DNA of 9,521 nucleotides from Ferruginibacter sp. (lineage in GTDB: Bacteria; Bacteroidota; Bacteroidia; Chitinophagales; Chitinophagaceae): the NCBI GenBank assembly GCA_025352435.1, contig JANXTN010000324.1, positions 1-9,521 on the forward strand, in the 5' to 3' direction. A program made the translations under genes and the position numbers. Of this stretch, positions 1 to 6,568 are shown piece by piece (positions within the stretch are counted from its first letter, which is position 1; each line of letters opens with the position of its first letter). The notes under the pieces were generated by a model. That model did no database searches. It was not told where the DNA came from and saw only the letters and a list, made by a program, of their open reading frames with translations.

Positions 1-1
1 C

Positions 2-130
2 TACTGTGCAGAACACAACATTGTTTCTGATATAGAAATTATCGACATAAAAGACATCACTGCTTCTTATGCACGCATGTTGAAGGGGGATGTTCGTTAC
101 AGATTTGTAATTGATATTGCGACGTTGTAA
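2..130 (+). CDS. Zinc-dependent alcohol dehydrogenase, C-terminal end (partial)
   Basis: Only the last 42 codons and the TAA stop are inside the window; the gene enters from the left. The peptide begins YCAEHNIVSDIE and ends in RMLKGDVRYRFVIDIATL. This is the characteristic C-terminus of the cinnamyl-alcohol/YahK-like branch of the medium-chain NAD(P)-dependent alcohol dehydrogenases, where an AEHNI..DIE segment is followed by a YERMLKSDVRYRFVID-type ending. Family members are cytosolic zinc enzymes that reduce aldehydes to alcohols with NADPH. The catalytic zinc site and Rossmann fold lie outside the window and cannot be checked. The gene is convergent with the M28 peptidase gene and ends 8 bases before a strong hairpin. 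The assignment rests on recognising the C-terminal pattern; the substrate is unknown. Confidence 0.85.
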   Translation, partial: YCAEHNIVSDIEIIDIKDITASYARMLKGDVRYRFVIDIATL

Positions 131-138
131 AAATGAAT

Positions 139-189
139 TGCTTTAGTGAAAAACCCTTTGAATATTTCAAAGGGTTTTTCACTAAAGCA
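139..189. terminator. Bidirectional rho-independent terminator
   Basis: A perfect 24-bp inverted repeat (139-162 with 166-189) closes a 3-nt loop TAT. The stem has a CCCTTTGAA/TTCAAAGGG core, and its two arms carry the A5 and T5 tracts, so each strand has a U-run in the descending arm. It lies between the dehydrogenase stop (128-130) and the M28 stop (206-208), two convergent genes, and can stop transcription from both sides. Confidence 0.9.
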
Positions 190-205
190 TCTTTTGATTA
201 ATACA

Positions 206-1678
206 TCATCTTTCCAGTTTGAAGTCTTTATCAGTTAAGGGACGAATTGCAGCATTTGCTGCTTTGTATCCCGTTCTATACATCCAGTCAGCCATTTTTT
301 TAAGCTTATCGTAATTTATGTTTTGTGCATTGTCTTGCGGCGTATGGTAATCCGGATGTAGCAATGTGGTGTACATCAAAGAAGGAATACCCAATCGAGC
401 ATATGGTAAATGATCACTTCTAAAATACCAACCCTCCACATGCGTAACCCTATCCCACGTTGAATCTAAAATAAATTTTGGTCCTTCCCTATTTGCTGCA
501 AAAGCCATGTTTACAAGTTCCAAAGAATTCCTATGTGGGGGAATACTTCCCAAAATAGTAGCACTGTCAATATTGTTTCTGCCAATCATATCACCATTGA
601 GCACAGCAACGATAGATTTAATCGGCACAGTAGGATGTTGAGAATAATATTTTGATCCCAATAATCCTCTTTCTTCTGCGCCATGAATAACAAACAAGAC
701 AGATCGCTTTGCAGGGTATTTCATAAATGCCCTTGCATTCGCAAGCATGGCTACGTTCACGCTCCCATTGTCATCAGCACCATAAAAAATGGAATCTCCT
801 TTTATTTCATTTCTAATTCCATGTGCATCTGTATGGCCGCTATAAAGCAAGAATTCAGATTTTAATTTTGCATCTGTACCATCAATTTTACCAACTACAT
901 TTACTGAAGGATAAGCATATTTTGCAACAATAATATTTGCTTTTAAAACCGAATTGTTTTCCTGCAAAACTTTCTTTGTATTTGTATGAAGCCAAAATAC
1001 AGGCACAGTAGTTGAAAGATTTTCATTGGCACCTCCTTCAATATCATAAGTGCCACGTTTAAAATTTTCATTGGCGTCATCCCAGGCCTGTTCAGCAGTT
1101 TCATCTGCAATAAAAATTATTGCAAGAGCGCCTTTTTGTTGTAATGGCAAACCATATTTGGTAAACAAGGCTCTGCTATATCGCCATGTAGGCAATGAAA
1201 CATTTAAATTGATATCTCTTTTATCAGCCTGTACTGCAACAATTTTTCCCTTCACATCTACAGTCGAATTTTCCAGATTGAGTACGTTTCCAAGATAAAG
1301 GATGGGCGCATCAATTTTAATATTTGCCATTTGAGAAATGGCAACTTCCTTCCAAAGTTCAAGTGGTTTTTCGTTTATAAAAAAATTTGATTGGGGTGTT
1401 ATGTAATTCCGCCACAAAGAAAAATACTGAAAGTAAGTGCCATCGTCACCTGCAGGTTTAATTCCGATAGCTCTGTATTTTTCTGCAAGCCATGCGGCTG
1501 CTTTCAATTCATCTAATGTACCTGCTGATCTACCTTTAAATTTTGCATCAGCAAATTCATAAAGATCACTTTTGAGTTCGCCGGTTTTAATGAGCGCCAA
1601 CCCCGGAGGATTACCGGACTGTGCAAAAACATGGAAGGCAATAAAAAAAAGGAATGTAGTCAAAAAGGAAATTCTCAT
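206..1678 (-). CDS. Secreted M28 family zinc metallopeptidase
   Basis: This 490-residue protein is probably an exported aminopeptidase-type enzyme that uses two zinc ions. Residues 1-20 form a Sec signal peptide (hydrophobic LTTFLFFIAFHVFA, likely cut before or near QSG). Residues of about 125-255 contain a VKGKIVAV segment typical of a PA-like insert. The M28 catalytic domain follows at about 255-470. Matching to Vibrio and Streptomyces M28 enzymes gives zinc ligands H282 (in GHTD), D303 (GADDNGS), E336, D363 (NGDMIGRN) and H445 (DYHTPQD), with E335 as the general base (GAEERGLLGS). All are present, so the enzyme should be active. The start ATG gives a complete signal peptide, and no better upstream start is visible. 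It lies 102 bp downstream of the GH92 gene with no hairpin between them, so co-transcription is possible. The exact peptide substrate cannot be read from the sequence. Confidence 0.93.
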   Translation of the reverse strand: MRISFLTTFLFFIAFHVFAQSGNPPGLALIKTGELKSDLYEFADAKFKGRSAGTLDELKAAAWLAEKYRAIGIKPAGDDGTYFQYFSLWRNYITPQSNFFINEKPLELWKEVAISQMANIKIDAPILYLGNVLNLENSTVDVKGKIVAVQADKRDINLNVSLPTWRYSRALFTKYGLPLQQKGALAIIFIADETAEQAWDDANENFKRGTYDIEGGANENLSTTVPVFWLHTNTKKVLQENNSVLKANIIVAKYAYPSVNVVGKIDGTDAKLKSEFLLYSGHTDAHGIRNEIKGDSIFYGADDNGSVNVAMLANARAFMKYPAKRSVLFVIHGAEERGLLGSKYYSQHPTVPIKSIVAVLNGDMIGRNNIDSATILGSIPPHRNSLELVNMAFAANREGPKFILDSTWDRVTHVEGWYFRSDHLPYARLGIPSLMYTTLLHPDYHTPQDNAQNINYDKLKKMADWMYRTGYKAANAAIRPLTDKDFKLER

Positions 1679-1780
1679 GAAGTTGTGTCTTTTTAGTAAA
1701 TAATTAAATATACTTTATTTATTCTGTTTTAAGGAAGCAAGGAAATCAAACGAAAGCATTACAGACAATTAAAACTATCA

Positions 1781-4714
1781 CTATTTAATTTCTATTTCAT
1801 CTACAAACAAATGTGTATCACCACCGGGGCTTTCGTGCCATGAAGGTAGCTTCCCATATTGCATTGCTTTTACTCGTACATACTTTGCTTTGATGGGTGC
1901 AAAAGTTGCAGTAACGTTTTTCACCTGAGGATTTTGATCTTCAATTGATAAAAAATTATTAGTATCTGATACAATTTTGTAGTTCACCCCATCGTTCGAA
2001 ACTTCAATGATCATTTGCTTTGGCGCCACTATCCATGCACGGGTATCCTGTAAAAATCCTACGGTGACAGATGAAATTGTAGTTGCAGTTTTTAGATCTA
2101 TTGTAACATCAAAATCATTCTTTTGATAACCTTGCCAGTTGCCTTTACGCCAGTTTGTTTCACCACGAATGCCATCTATTAGTCCCAACGCACCTCCGCC
2201 ATCATACATTTGCTCATAATTGCTGTTTAGTTTTACTGCCCAGTCATGTGCCATTTTTTTATAAACAGCGGTAGTTATAAAACTCTTTTTTCCGGTAGTA
2301 TTGTAAGCTATAGCTTTTAATGTTTTTGACTCATTTACAATAAGTGGCTTTATATATTTTGTAGATTTATTCGTTGGGTCACCACCATCTGTCGTAAAAT
2401 AAATAGCTATGTTTTTCTGAGAAGAAGTTATAGGAACTGTTTTAGCTTTTTGGAAGGAGATAGAGCCGCCGTTAATAATTGGATTGATAACAAAGCCTGA
2501 TTTCTGAATGCTGGTCAAATATAAAAACTGAGTATTTTTTTGTGGTAAGGATTTGTTTGAAGTTGTAAATTCAATAGCGTCACCATTTTCTATCATGGAA
2601 GATTTTAAAATCAATTTTGGCCCGTTATTTTTTTTGGCGCCTGAGATAGTTTGATCAGTAATAAAAAAGTTTTTCCCGTTCACATTTTTTGCATTCGTTA
2701 CAAAAGTTTTTCCATTTTCTAAATGAATGCTAGATTTTTCAAATAACGGCGGCCCAATATTATAAAAGGTGCTCCCTGGCGTAACCTGATAAAATCCCAT
2801 CGCACTCAGTACATACCATGCACTCATTTGTCCACAATCTTCATTGCCTATTAATCCATCAGGAGTATTTTTATAAAATTCTTTTTGTATTTGGTGGACT
2901 ATCTTTTGTGTTTTCCATGGGGACTTTGTATAATTGTAGAGATATGCAATGTGGTGGCTAGGCTCATTGCCATGTGCGTACTGACCAATCAGTCCTGTAA
3001 TATCGCTTTGTTCTCTGCCGGTAGTTTTTGTTGTTGTACTAAAGAGTGCGTCAAGCTTTTTTTCCAATGCATCAGGTCCACCTGTAGCTGATAGATAACC
3101 TCCAATATCCTGCGGCATATAAAAACTGTACTGCCATGCATTCCCTTCTGTATAATTATTATTTACTTCTTTGGGGTCAAACGGACTTAGCCAATCGCCG
3201 TTTTTTCGGGGACGCATAAATCCTGTTTGCGGGTCGAGTACATTTTTATAATACTGTGCCCGCTGTATAAATTCAGCATACACTTTTTGGTTACCAATGG
3301 CTTTTGCAAAGACGGCAATGCACCAATCATCATAAGCATATTCCAACGTGCGACTCACGCTTTCCTGTTCGTCATCACTTTCTATTAAGCCCTTTGTTTT
3401 GTATGCGGCTAAGCCGAAGTGATCCATGTTTGCACTCTGCAACATCGCTTCCAATGCAAGCTTGGTATCAAAGTTTATAATTCCTTTCATGTAGGCATCT
3501 ACAATTACGGGAATGCTATGGTAGCCAATCATACATTCAGTTTCGTTGCTTGCCAATTCCCATACAGGCAGTCTTCCACCTTCTTGGTATTGCGCTAAAA
3601 ATGTTTTTATATAATCCAATGTTCTTGCTCTGTCAATGATCGTGTAGAGAGGATTAGCTCCACGGTAAGTATCCCACAAACTAAAAACTGAGTAGTAAGT
3701 AAAGCCTTCTGCTTTGTGAATTTTATTGTCTCTGCCTCTGTAGGTTCCATCTACATCCATATTTACACAAGGCACTACAGCGGTGTGATACAAGGCAGTA
3801 TAAAATATTCTTTTCTTTTCTTCATCTCCCGTCACTTCTATTTTACCCAATTCAGCATTCCACTTTTTTTCTGCATTCAATTTCGCCAATTCAAAATCCC
3901 AACCGGGCAATTCTGATGCAAGATTTTTCTTTGCACCTTCTACACTCACTGGAGATAGCGCAATTTTTACATAAATATTTTTATCTCCATCTAAATCAAA
4001 TTGAAAAAAAGCTTTGATGTTTTTTGAAGAAATATCATCCATTTTGTTTTGTAAAAGCAAAATATCGTTATTCCAAATCCCATAGTTTTTCATCGGTTTA
4101 GAAAACTTCATTACAAAAAATATGTACTGGTTTTGCGCCCAGCTTTTGCTTCTGCGCATTCCACTTACTGTCACACTGTCTTCAATTTTTAATGATGATT
4201 CCAAAACTTCATCTCTGTGTTTTAAATCAAGAATGATTGTATTATCCTCTTCATTTGAAAAAGTATAATGATGAAAGCCTATCCTTTCAGTTGTTGTAAA
4301 TTCGGTTTGAATTTTTCCTTCATCTAATAAAACACTATAGTATCCCGCATAAGCTTTTTCATTTTTGTGAGAAAATTTTGATCCGTAAATTTTATTATCA
4401 GGCGATGGCTTACCCGCCATCGGCATAACAAGAATATCACAATAATCAGGAATGCCCGTACCACTTAAATGTGTGTGCGAAAATCCATAGATATAATTAT
4501 CATCGTAATGGTAACCGCCACAACCATCCCAGCCTTCCAGCCTTGTATCAGGACTTAACTGTACCATGCCATGTGGTGCGGTCGCACCGGGATATGTGTG
4601 GCCATGCCCACCAGTTCCAATAAATGGATTTACAAGTTTTGCATAGTTTGGTTGTGCATAGGTATTTGTTGTAGCCAGTAATAAAAAAACGTAGAGTAGT
4701 TTTGGAAATTTCAT
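1781..4714 (-). CDS. GH92 family exo-alpha-mannosidase with chitobiase-C-like and F5/8C (CBM32-like) domains
   Basis: The product is 977 residues and is exported: residues 1-20 are a signal peptide ending TYA before Q21. Residues of about 25-735 are a GH92 catalytic module. Visible signatures are GWDGCGGYHY (61-70), SGTGIPDYCDILVMP (84-98), EGNAWQY (523-529, whose E523 corresponds to the proposed general acid), HGNEPSHHIAYLYN (581-594) and GNEDCGQMSAWYV (623-635, with D626 in the proposed base region). GH92 enzymes are calcium-dependent inverting alpha-mannosidases that trim N-glycans and mannans. Residues of about 750-819 resemble the chitobiase C-terminal domain (IYFTTDGGDPT, LKAIAYNTTGK). 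Residues of about 825-977 resemble a discoidin/F5/8C carbohydrate-binding domain (NDFDVTIDL, MIIEVSNDG, AKYVRVKA). No SusC/SusD or other glycan genes flank it. A clear promoter lies just upstream. Linkage specificity is not readable from motifs. Confidence 0.95.
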   Translation of the reverse strand: MKFPKLLYVFLLLATTNTYAQPNYAKLVNPFIGTGGHGHTYPGATAPHGMVQLSPDTRLEGWDGCGGYHYDDNYIYGFSHTHLSGTGIPDYCDILVMPMAGKPSPDNKIYGSKFSHKNEKAYAGYYSVLLDEGKIQTEFTTTERIGFHHYTFSNEEDNTIILDLKHRDEVLESSLKIEDSVTVSGMRRSKSWAQNQYIFFVMKFSKPMKNYGIWNNDILLLQNKMDDISSKNIKAFFQFDLDGDKNIYVKIALSPVSVEGAKKNLASELPGWDFELAKLNAEKKWNAELGKIEVTGDEEKKRIFYTALYHTAVVPCVNMDVDGTYRGRDNKIHKAEGFTYYSVFSLWDTYRGANPLYTIIDRARTLDYIKTFLAQYQEGGRLPVWELASNETECMIGYHSIPVIVDAYMKGIINFDTKLALEAMLQSANMDHFGLAAYKTKGLIESDDEQESVSRTLEYAYDDWCIAVFAKAIGNQKVYAEFIQRAQYYKNVLDPQTGFMRPRKNGDWLSPFDPKEVNNNYTEGNAWQYSFYMPQDIGGYLSATGGPDALEKKLDALFSTTTKTTGREQSDITGLIGQYAHGNEPSHHIAYLYNYTKSPWKTQKIVHQIQKEFYKNTPDGLIGNEDCGQMSAWYVLSAMGFYQVTPGSTFYNIGPPLFEKSSIHLENGKTFVTNAKNVNGKNFFITDQTISGAKKNNGPKLILKSSMIENGDAIEFTTSNKSLPQKNTQFLYLTSIQKSGFVINPIINGGSISFQKAKTVPITSSQKNIAIYFTTDGGDPTNKSTKYIKPLIVNESKTLKAIAYNTTGKKSFITTAVYKKMAHDWAVKLNSNYEQMYDGGGALGLIDGIRGETNWRKGNWQGYQKNDFDVTIDLKTATTISSVTVGFLQDTRAWIVAPKQMIIEVSNDGVNYKIVSDTNNFLSIEDQNPQVKNVTATFAPIKAKYVRVKAMQYGKLPSWHESPGGDTHLFVDEIEIK

Positions 4715-4739
4715 AAATGAAGAATGTGTTAATACTTTT

Positions 4740-4747
4740 CAAATGTA
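4740..4747 (-). promoter_or_regulatory. Promoter -7 box of the GH92 gene
   Basis: Read on the minus strand the box is TACATTTG, a full match to the Bacteroidota -7 consensus TANNTTTG. A TTAG lies about 21 nt upstream, a weak -33 element. The box is 25 nt upstream of the start codon at 4714, so the leader would be roughly 20 nt. No Shine-Dalgarno sequence is visible, which is usual in this phylum. Confidence 0.6.
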
Positions 4748-4798
4748 GGATACAAGTTGTAATGTTTGCTAACGATGAAACTGAGAAAAGCCTTATGC

Positions 4799-4825
4799 AA
4801 AAAAAAGCTTCCATAATGGAAGCTT
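4799..4825 (-). terminator. Rho-independent terminator of ssb
   Basis: A perfect 9-bp stem (AAGCTTCCA at 4805-4813 with TGGAAGCTT at 4817-4825) encloses the loop TAA. Read on the minus strand the hairpin is followed by a run of T (complement of the A-run 4799-4806). It lies 20 nt past the ssb stop codon and upstream of the GH92 promoter, so it separates the two genes into different transcripts. Confidence 0.85.
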
Positions 4826-4845
4826 AAAATTTTTATTTCTTTATT

Positions 4846-5316
4846 TTAAAATGGAAGATCATCATCTAATGGCATGTCAGCCGCAGGCATTGGTGTTCTC
4901 GCCGTCGGTTGATTGTTATAACCGGAGTTGGTAACATTCCCTGCATTTGAATTAGAATAACCTGACTGTTGCTGTTGTTGACCTCCGCCTTGGTTATCAT
5001 TTTTACCACCAAGTAATTGTATATTTTGAACTCTCATGCGCAAAGTTGCTGCAACATTTCCTTCTTTGTTTGTATATCCTTCTGCTTCAGGTGCACCTTC
5101 TGCGTAAACCATTTGCCCTTTTAATAAATATGGGGAGATAGCGGTTCTGTCAGTCCAGTAAGCACATTCAACCCAAGTTGTTTTTTCTTTTTGGTTACCC
5201 TGTGCATCTTTATAACGCTCTGTGTGAGCCACACTAAAATTGATTACATTCTTACCATTTACTTCTTTTACGATGCAATCTTTACCAAGATTACCAACGA
5301 TTTGTAATTTTACCAT
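4846..5316 (-). CDS. ssb: Single-stranded DNA-binding protein
   Basis: The 156-residue product binds single-stranded DNA during replication, recombination and repair, normally as a tetramer. Residues 1 to about 104 are the OB fold (MVKLQIVGNLGKDCIV, INFSVAHTERY, TTWVECAYWTDRTA, YAEGAPEAEGY, LRMRVQNIQLLGG). Residues of about 105-145 are a flexible linker rich in Gly, Gln, Asn and Ser, including five consecutive Gln. The C-terminus DMPLDDDLPF is the acidic tip through which SSB recruits its protein partners. The length is normal for the family. The gene has its own -7 box and terminator, so it appears to be a single-gene unit. It sits directly downstream of a LexA-like regulator, and its promoter overlaps a degenerate copy of the candidate operator of that regulator, so damage-linked control is possible but unproven. 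Confidence 0.97.
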   Translation of the reverse strand: MVKLQIVGNLGKDCIVKEVNGKNVINFSVAHTERYKDAQGNQKEKTTWVECAYWTDRTAISPYLLKGQMVYAEGAPEAEGYTNKEGNVAATLRMRVQNIQLLGGKNDNQGGGQQQQQSGYSNSNAGNVTNSGYNNQPTARTPMPAADMPLDDDLPF

Positions 5317-5357
5317 AACTGTCTTTTTTTAAGTGATGTATTTGTTTAATTGATGTA

Positions 5358-5372
5358 TCTAACAAAGTTAAA
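5358..5372. promoter_or_regulatory. Possible degenerate operator over the ssb -7 box
   Basis: The plus-strand sequence TCTAACAAAGTTAAA fits the pattern ACTAA-N5-TTAGT seen twice at the promoter of the S24 regulator at 7 of 10 half-site positions (CTAA and TTA are kept). It also contains a perfect TAAC-AAA-GTTA dyad. It covers the -7 box, so a bound protein would block ssb transcription. The match is imperfect and in AT-rich DNA, so this is a hypothesis. Confidence 0.25.
5363..5370 (-). promoter_or_regulatory. Promoter -7 box of ssb
   Basis: On the minus strand the box reads TAACTTTG, a full match to TANNTTTG. It lies 46 nt upstream of the ssb start codon, giving a leader of roughly 40 nt. 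No convincing TTTG is seen at the -33 distance, so the promoter may be moderate or may rely on the AT-rich flank. Confidence 0.55.
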
Positions 5373-5475
5373 ATAAAATTTCATCCCTGCCTATGATCTC
5401 TGATTTTAAAAAATCTTACTAATTTATCTTCTGTCTTTCTTTCTTTTGTCTCATATCTTCTTGTTTCCCTCATCC

Positions 5476-6231
5476 CTAGTTCATCTTCTTCTTCAAAGTA
5501 CTCACTTGGTCCTGCAAATTATTAACAAGGTTTGCCAAAGAATTTACATCCCATCTTTGCTGTGCTGCTACTTTACCAATCACAACCTGTGCCGCCCACA
5601 ACTCTACAATATCTTCTGCGTTTACCTGATAAGGCTGGTAAGTAGGGTTATCGCTTACTAACGTTACTTTTATTTTATTTTTGGCATTTCTTACTAGTCT
5701 TTTATATACGATACCTTCGTTTCGGCTTACGACTATGTAGGCTGCATTATTTTTAGCTTCCTCGATATTATTTATTTTTTCTCCCACAATAATACTTCCA
5801 CTTGCTGTCGGTAACATACTATCTCCAATAATTTCAAATGCTCTATAATTACCACCGGCAAGCATTGGTAAAGTGAAGGTATTTAGCTCGTCTATAAACT
5901 CAGCATCGGCATAACCTGCAAGGTAACCTGCAGCAGCTTTTACCGGAACGAAATGAATTACATTCCGTTCTTCCGCCATCATCATTTTCTGTTTGCGGCG
6001 TTTCATGAGGTAACTACCACTTTCATTGCTAAGATCTTTCAAGAAAAGCTCATCAAGACTCAGCTTAAAAATATCAGCAATAAGCTCCAGCACATCTAAT
6101 CTTGGATCTGCACGTTCTTCCTCATAAGCACCGATCAGTGATCGCTTGATCCCAAGTTTATTTGCAAATTCTTCCTGCGTCCAACCTCTTAATTTTCTAA
6201 GGTACTTTAAATTTAATCCTGCCTGTGACAT
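5476..6231 (-). CDS. HTH (XRE) transcriptional regulator with S24/LexA-like peptidase domain
   Basis: This 251-residue protein is built like phage C1/LexA-type repressors. Residues of about 8-62 are an XRE/Cro helix-turn-helix (LRKLRGWTQEEFANKLGIKR, then SLIGAYEEERADPRLDVLELIADIF). Residues of about 90-220 form an S24 peptidase domain. S138 (in GDSMLPT) is the expected nucleophile and K177 (IVYKRLV) the general base. A101-G102 within VKAAAGYL matches the Ala-Gly autocleavage dipeptide. The 36-residue distance from G102 to S138 and 39 from S138 to K177 are close to LexA (34 and 37). The C-terminus (about 230-251) is a short heptad-like helix. The start is placed at MSQ: the in-frame ATG at 6250-6252 lies inside the promoter -7 box, so it could not be on the transcript. 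The function is probably autoregulated repression; targets are unknown, with ssb a candidate. Confidence 0.9.
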   Translation of the reverse strand: MSQAGLNLKYLRKLRGWTQEEFANKLGIKRSLIGAYEEERADPRLDVLELIADIFKLSLDELFLKDLSNESGSYLMKRRKQKMMMAEERNVIHFVPVKAAAGYLAGYADAEFIDELNTFTLPMLAGGNYRAFEIIGDSMLPTASGSIIVGEKINNIEEAKNNAAYIVVSRNEGIVYKRLVRNAKNKIKVTLVSDNPTYQPYQVNAEDIVELWAAQVVIGKVAAQQRWDVNSLANLVNNLQDQVSTLKKKMN

Positions 6232-6235
6232 AATG

Positions 6236-6273
6236 ACTAATTTGATTAGCACAAATATACTAATATATTTAGT
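6236..6273. promoter_or_regulatory. Paired operator-like palindromes at the S24 regulator promoter
   Basis: Two sites share the pattern ACTAA-N5-TTAG(T/C): ACTAATTTGATTAGC at 6236-6250 and ACTAATATATTTAGT at 6259-6273. Their centres are 23 bp apart, about two helical turns. The second fills the spacer between the -33 and -7 elements and the first covers the likely transcription start. This placement suits autorepression by the regulator encoded just downstream. No binding data exist in the sequence itself. Confidence 0.5.
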
Positions 6274-6282
6274 TTGTCAAAA
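6252..6282 (-). promoter_or_regulatory. Promoter of the S24 regulator gene
   Basis: On the minus strand TTTTG (6278-6282) is followed after 18 nt by TATATTTG (6252-6259). Both elements and the spacing match the Bacteroidota sigma-A promoter (TTTG, about 19 nt, TANNTTTG). Transcription would start near 6245, leaving a leader of only about 15 nt before the ATG at 6231. This is the best promoter in the window. Confidence 0.75.
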
Positions 6283-6568
6283 TTTATTTTTATTTTTTTA
6301 AATAAAGTGTCGTGTTTAAATCTCTGTTGCTGATAAGTATGTTTTTTTGCTGTTTTATGTAGCTTAATAAATATTCAACAGCTAAAAAAGCGGCGGCAGA
6401 GTGAGCGGTGTACACCTTCATGCCAAAAGCGTATGCGGGTGTACGGTACAGCGAATAAGGGCGGACAAATGTCACCACACGTACTTTGTTGACCGCTCCA
6501 AAACATTTAAAAATTATTATTTTACGACGCTGCGTTTCTTTGTTACTTTCATCCCTCAATTTATGATT
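6283..6568. other. Divergent intergenic region with a GC-richer island
   Basis: This is the non-coding stretch between the S24 regulator promoter and the serine hydrolase start. Positions 6283-6385 and 6501-6525 are strongly AT-rich. Positions 6388-6500 are clearly richer in G and C and contain a perfect 10-bp palindrome GGTGTACACC (6407-6416), a second GGTGTAC (6438-6444) and a 7-bp inverted pair GAGCGGT/ACCGCTC (6403-6409 and 6492-6498). The open frames crossing the island lack recognisable domains. No full TANNTTTG box for the hydrolase is seen; TTTCTTTG (6534-6541) is the nearest match and has no -33 partner. Confidence 0.4.

Noticed and set aside
4548..4814. Minus-strand 88-codon frame overlapping the GH92 start
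   Set aside because: It covers the GH92 signal peptide region in another frame, the promoter and part of the ssb terminator; clearly non-coding in this frame.
6290..6559. Minus-strand 89-codon frame in the divergent region
   Set aside because: No recognisable motif, no promoter or ribosome binding site, AT-rich low-complexity C-terminus, and it runs across the GC island and AT flanks without coding character.
6401..6568. N-terminal extension of the serine hydrolase to an ATG at 6401
   Set aside because: The extra 56 residues show no domain and precede a complete signal peptide starting at 6569; a signal peptide buried at residue 57 would be implausible.
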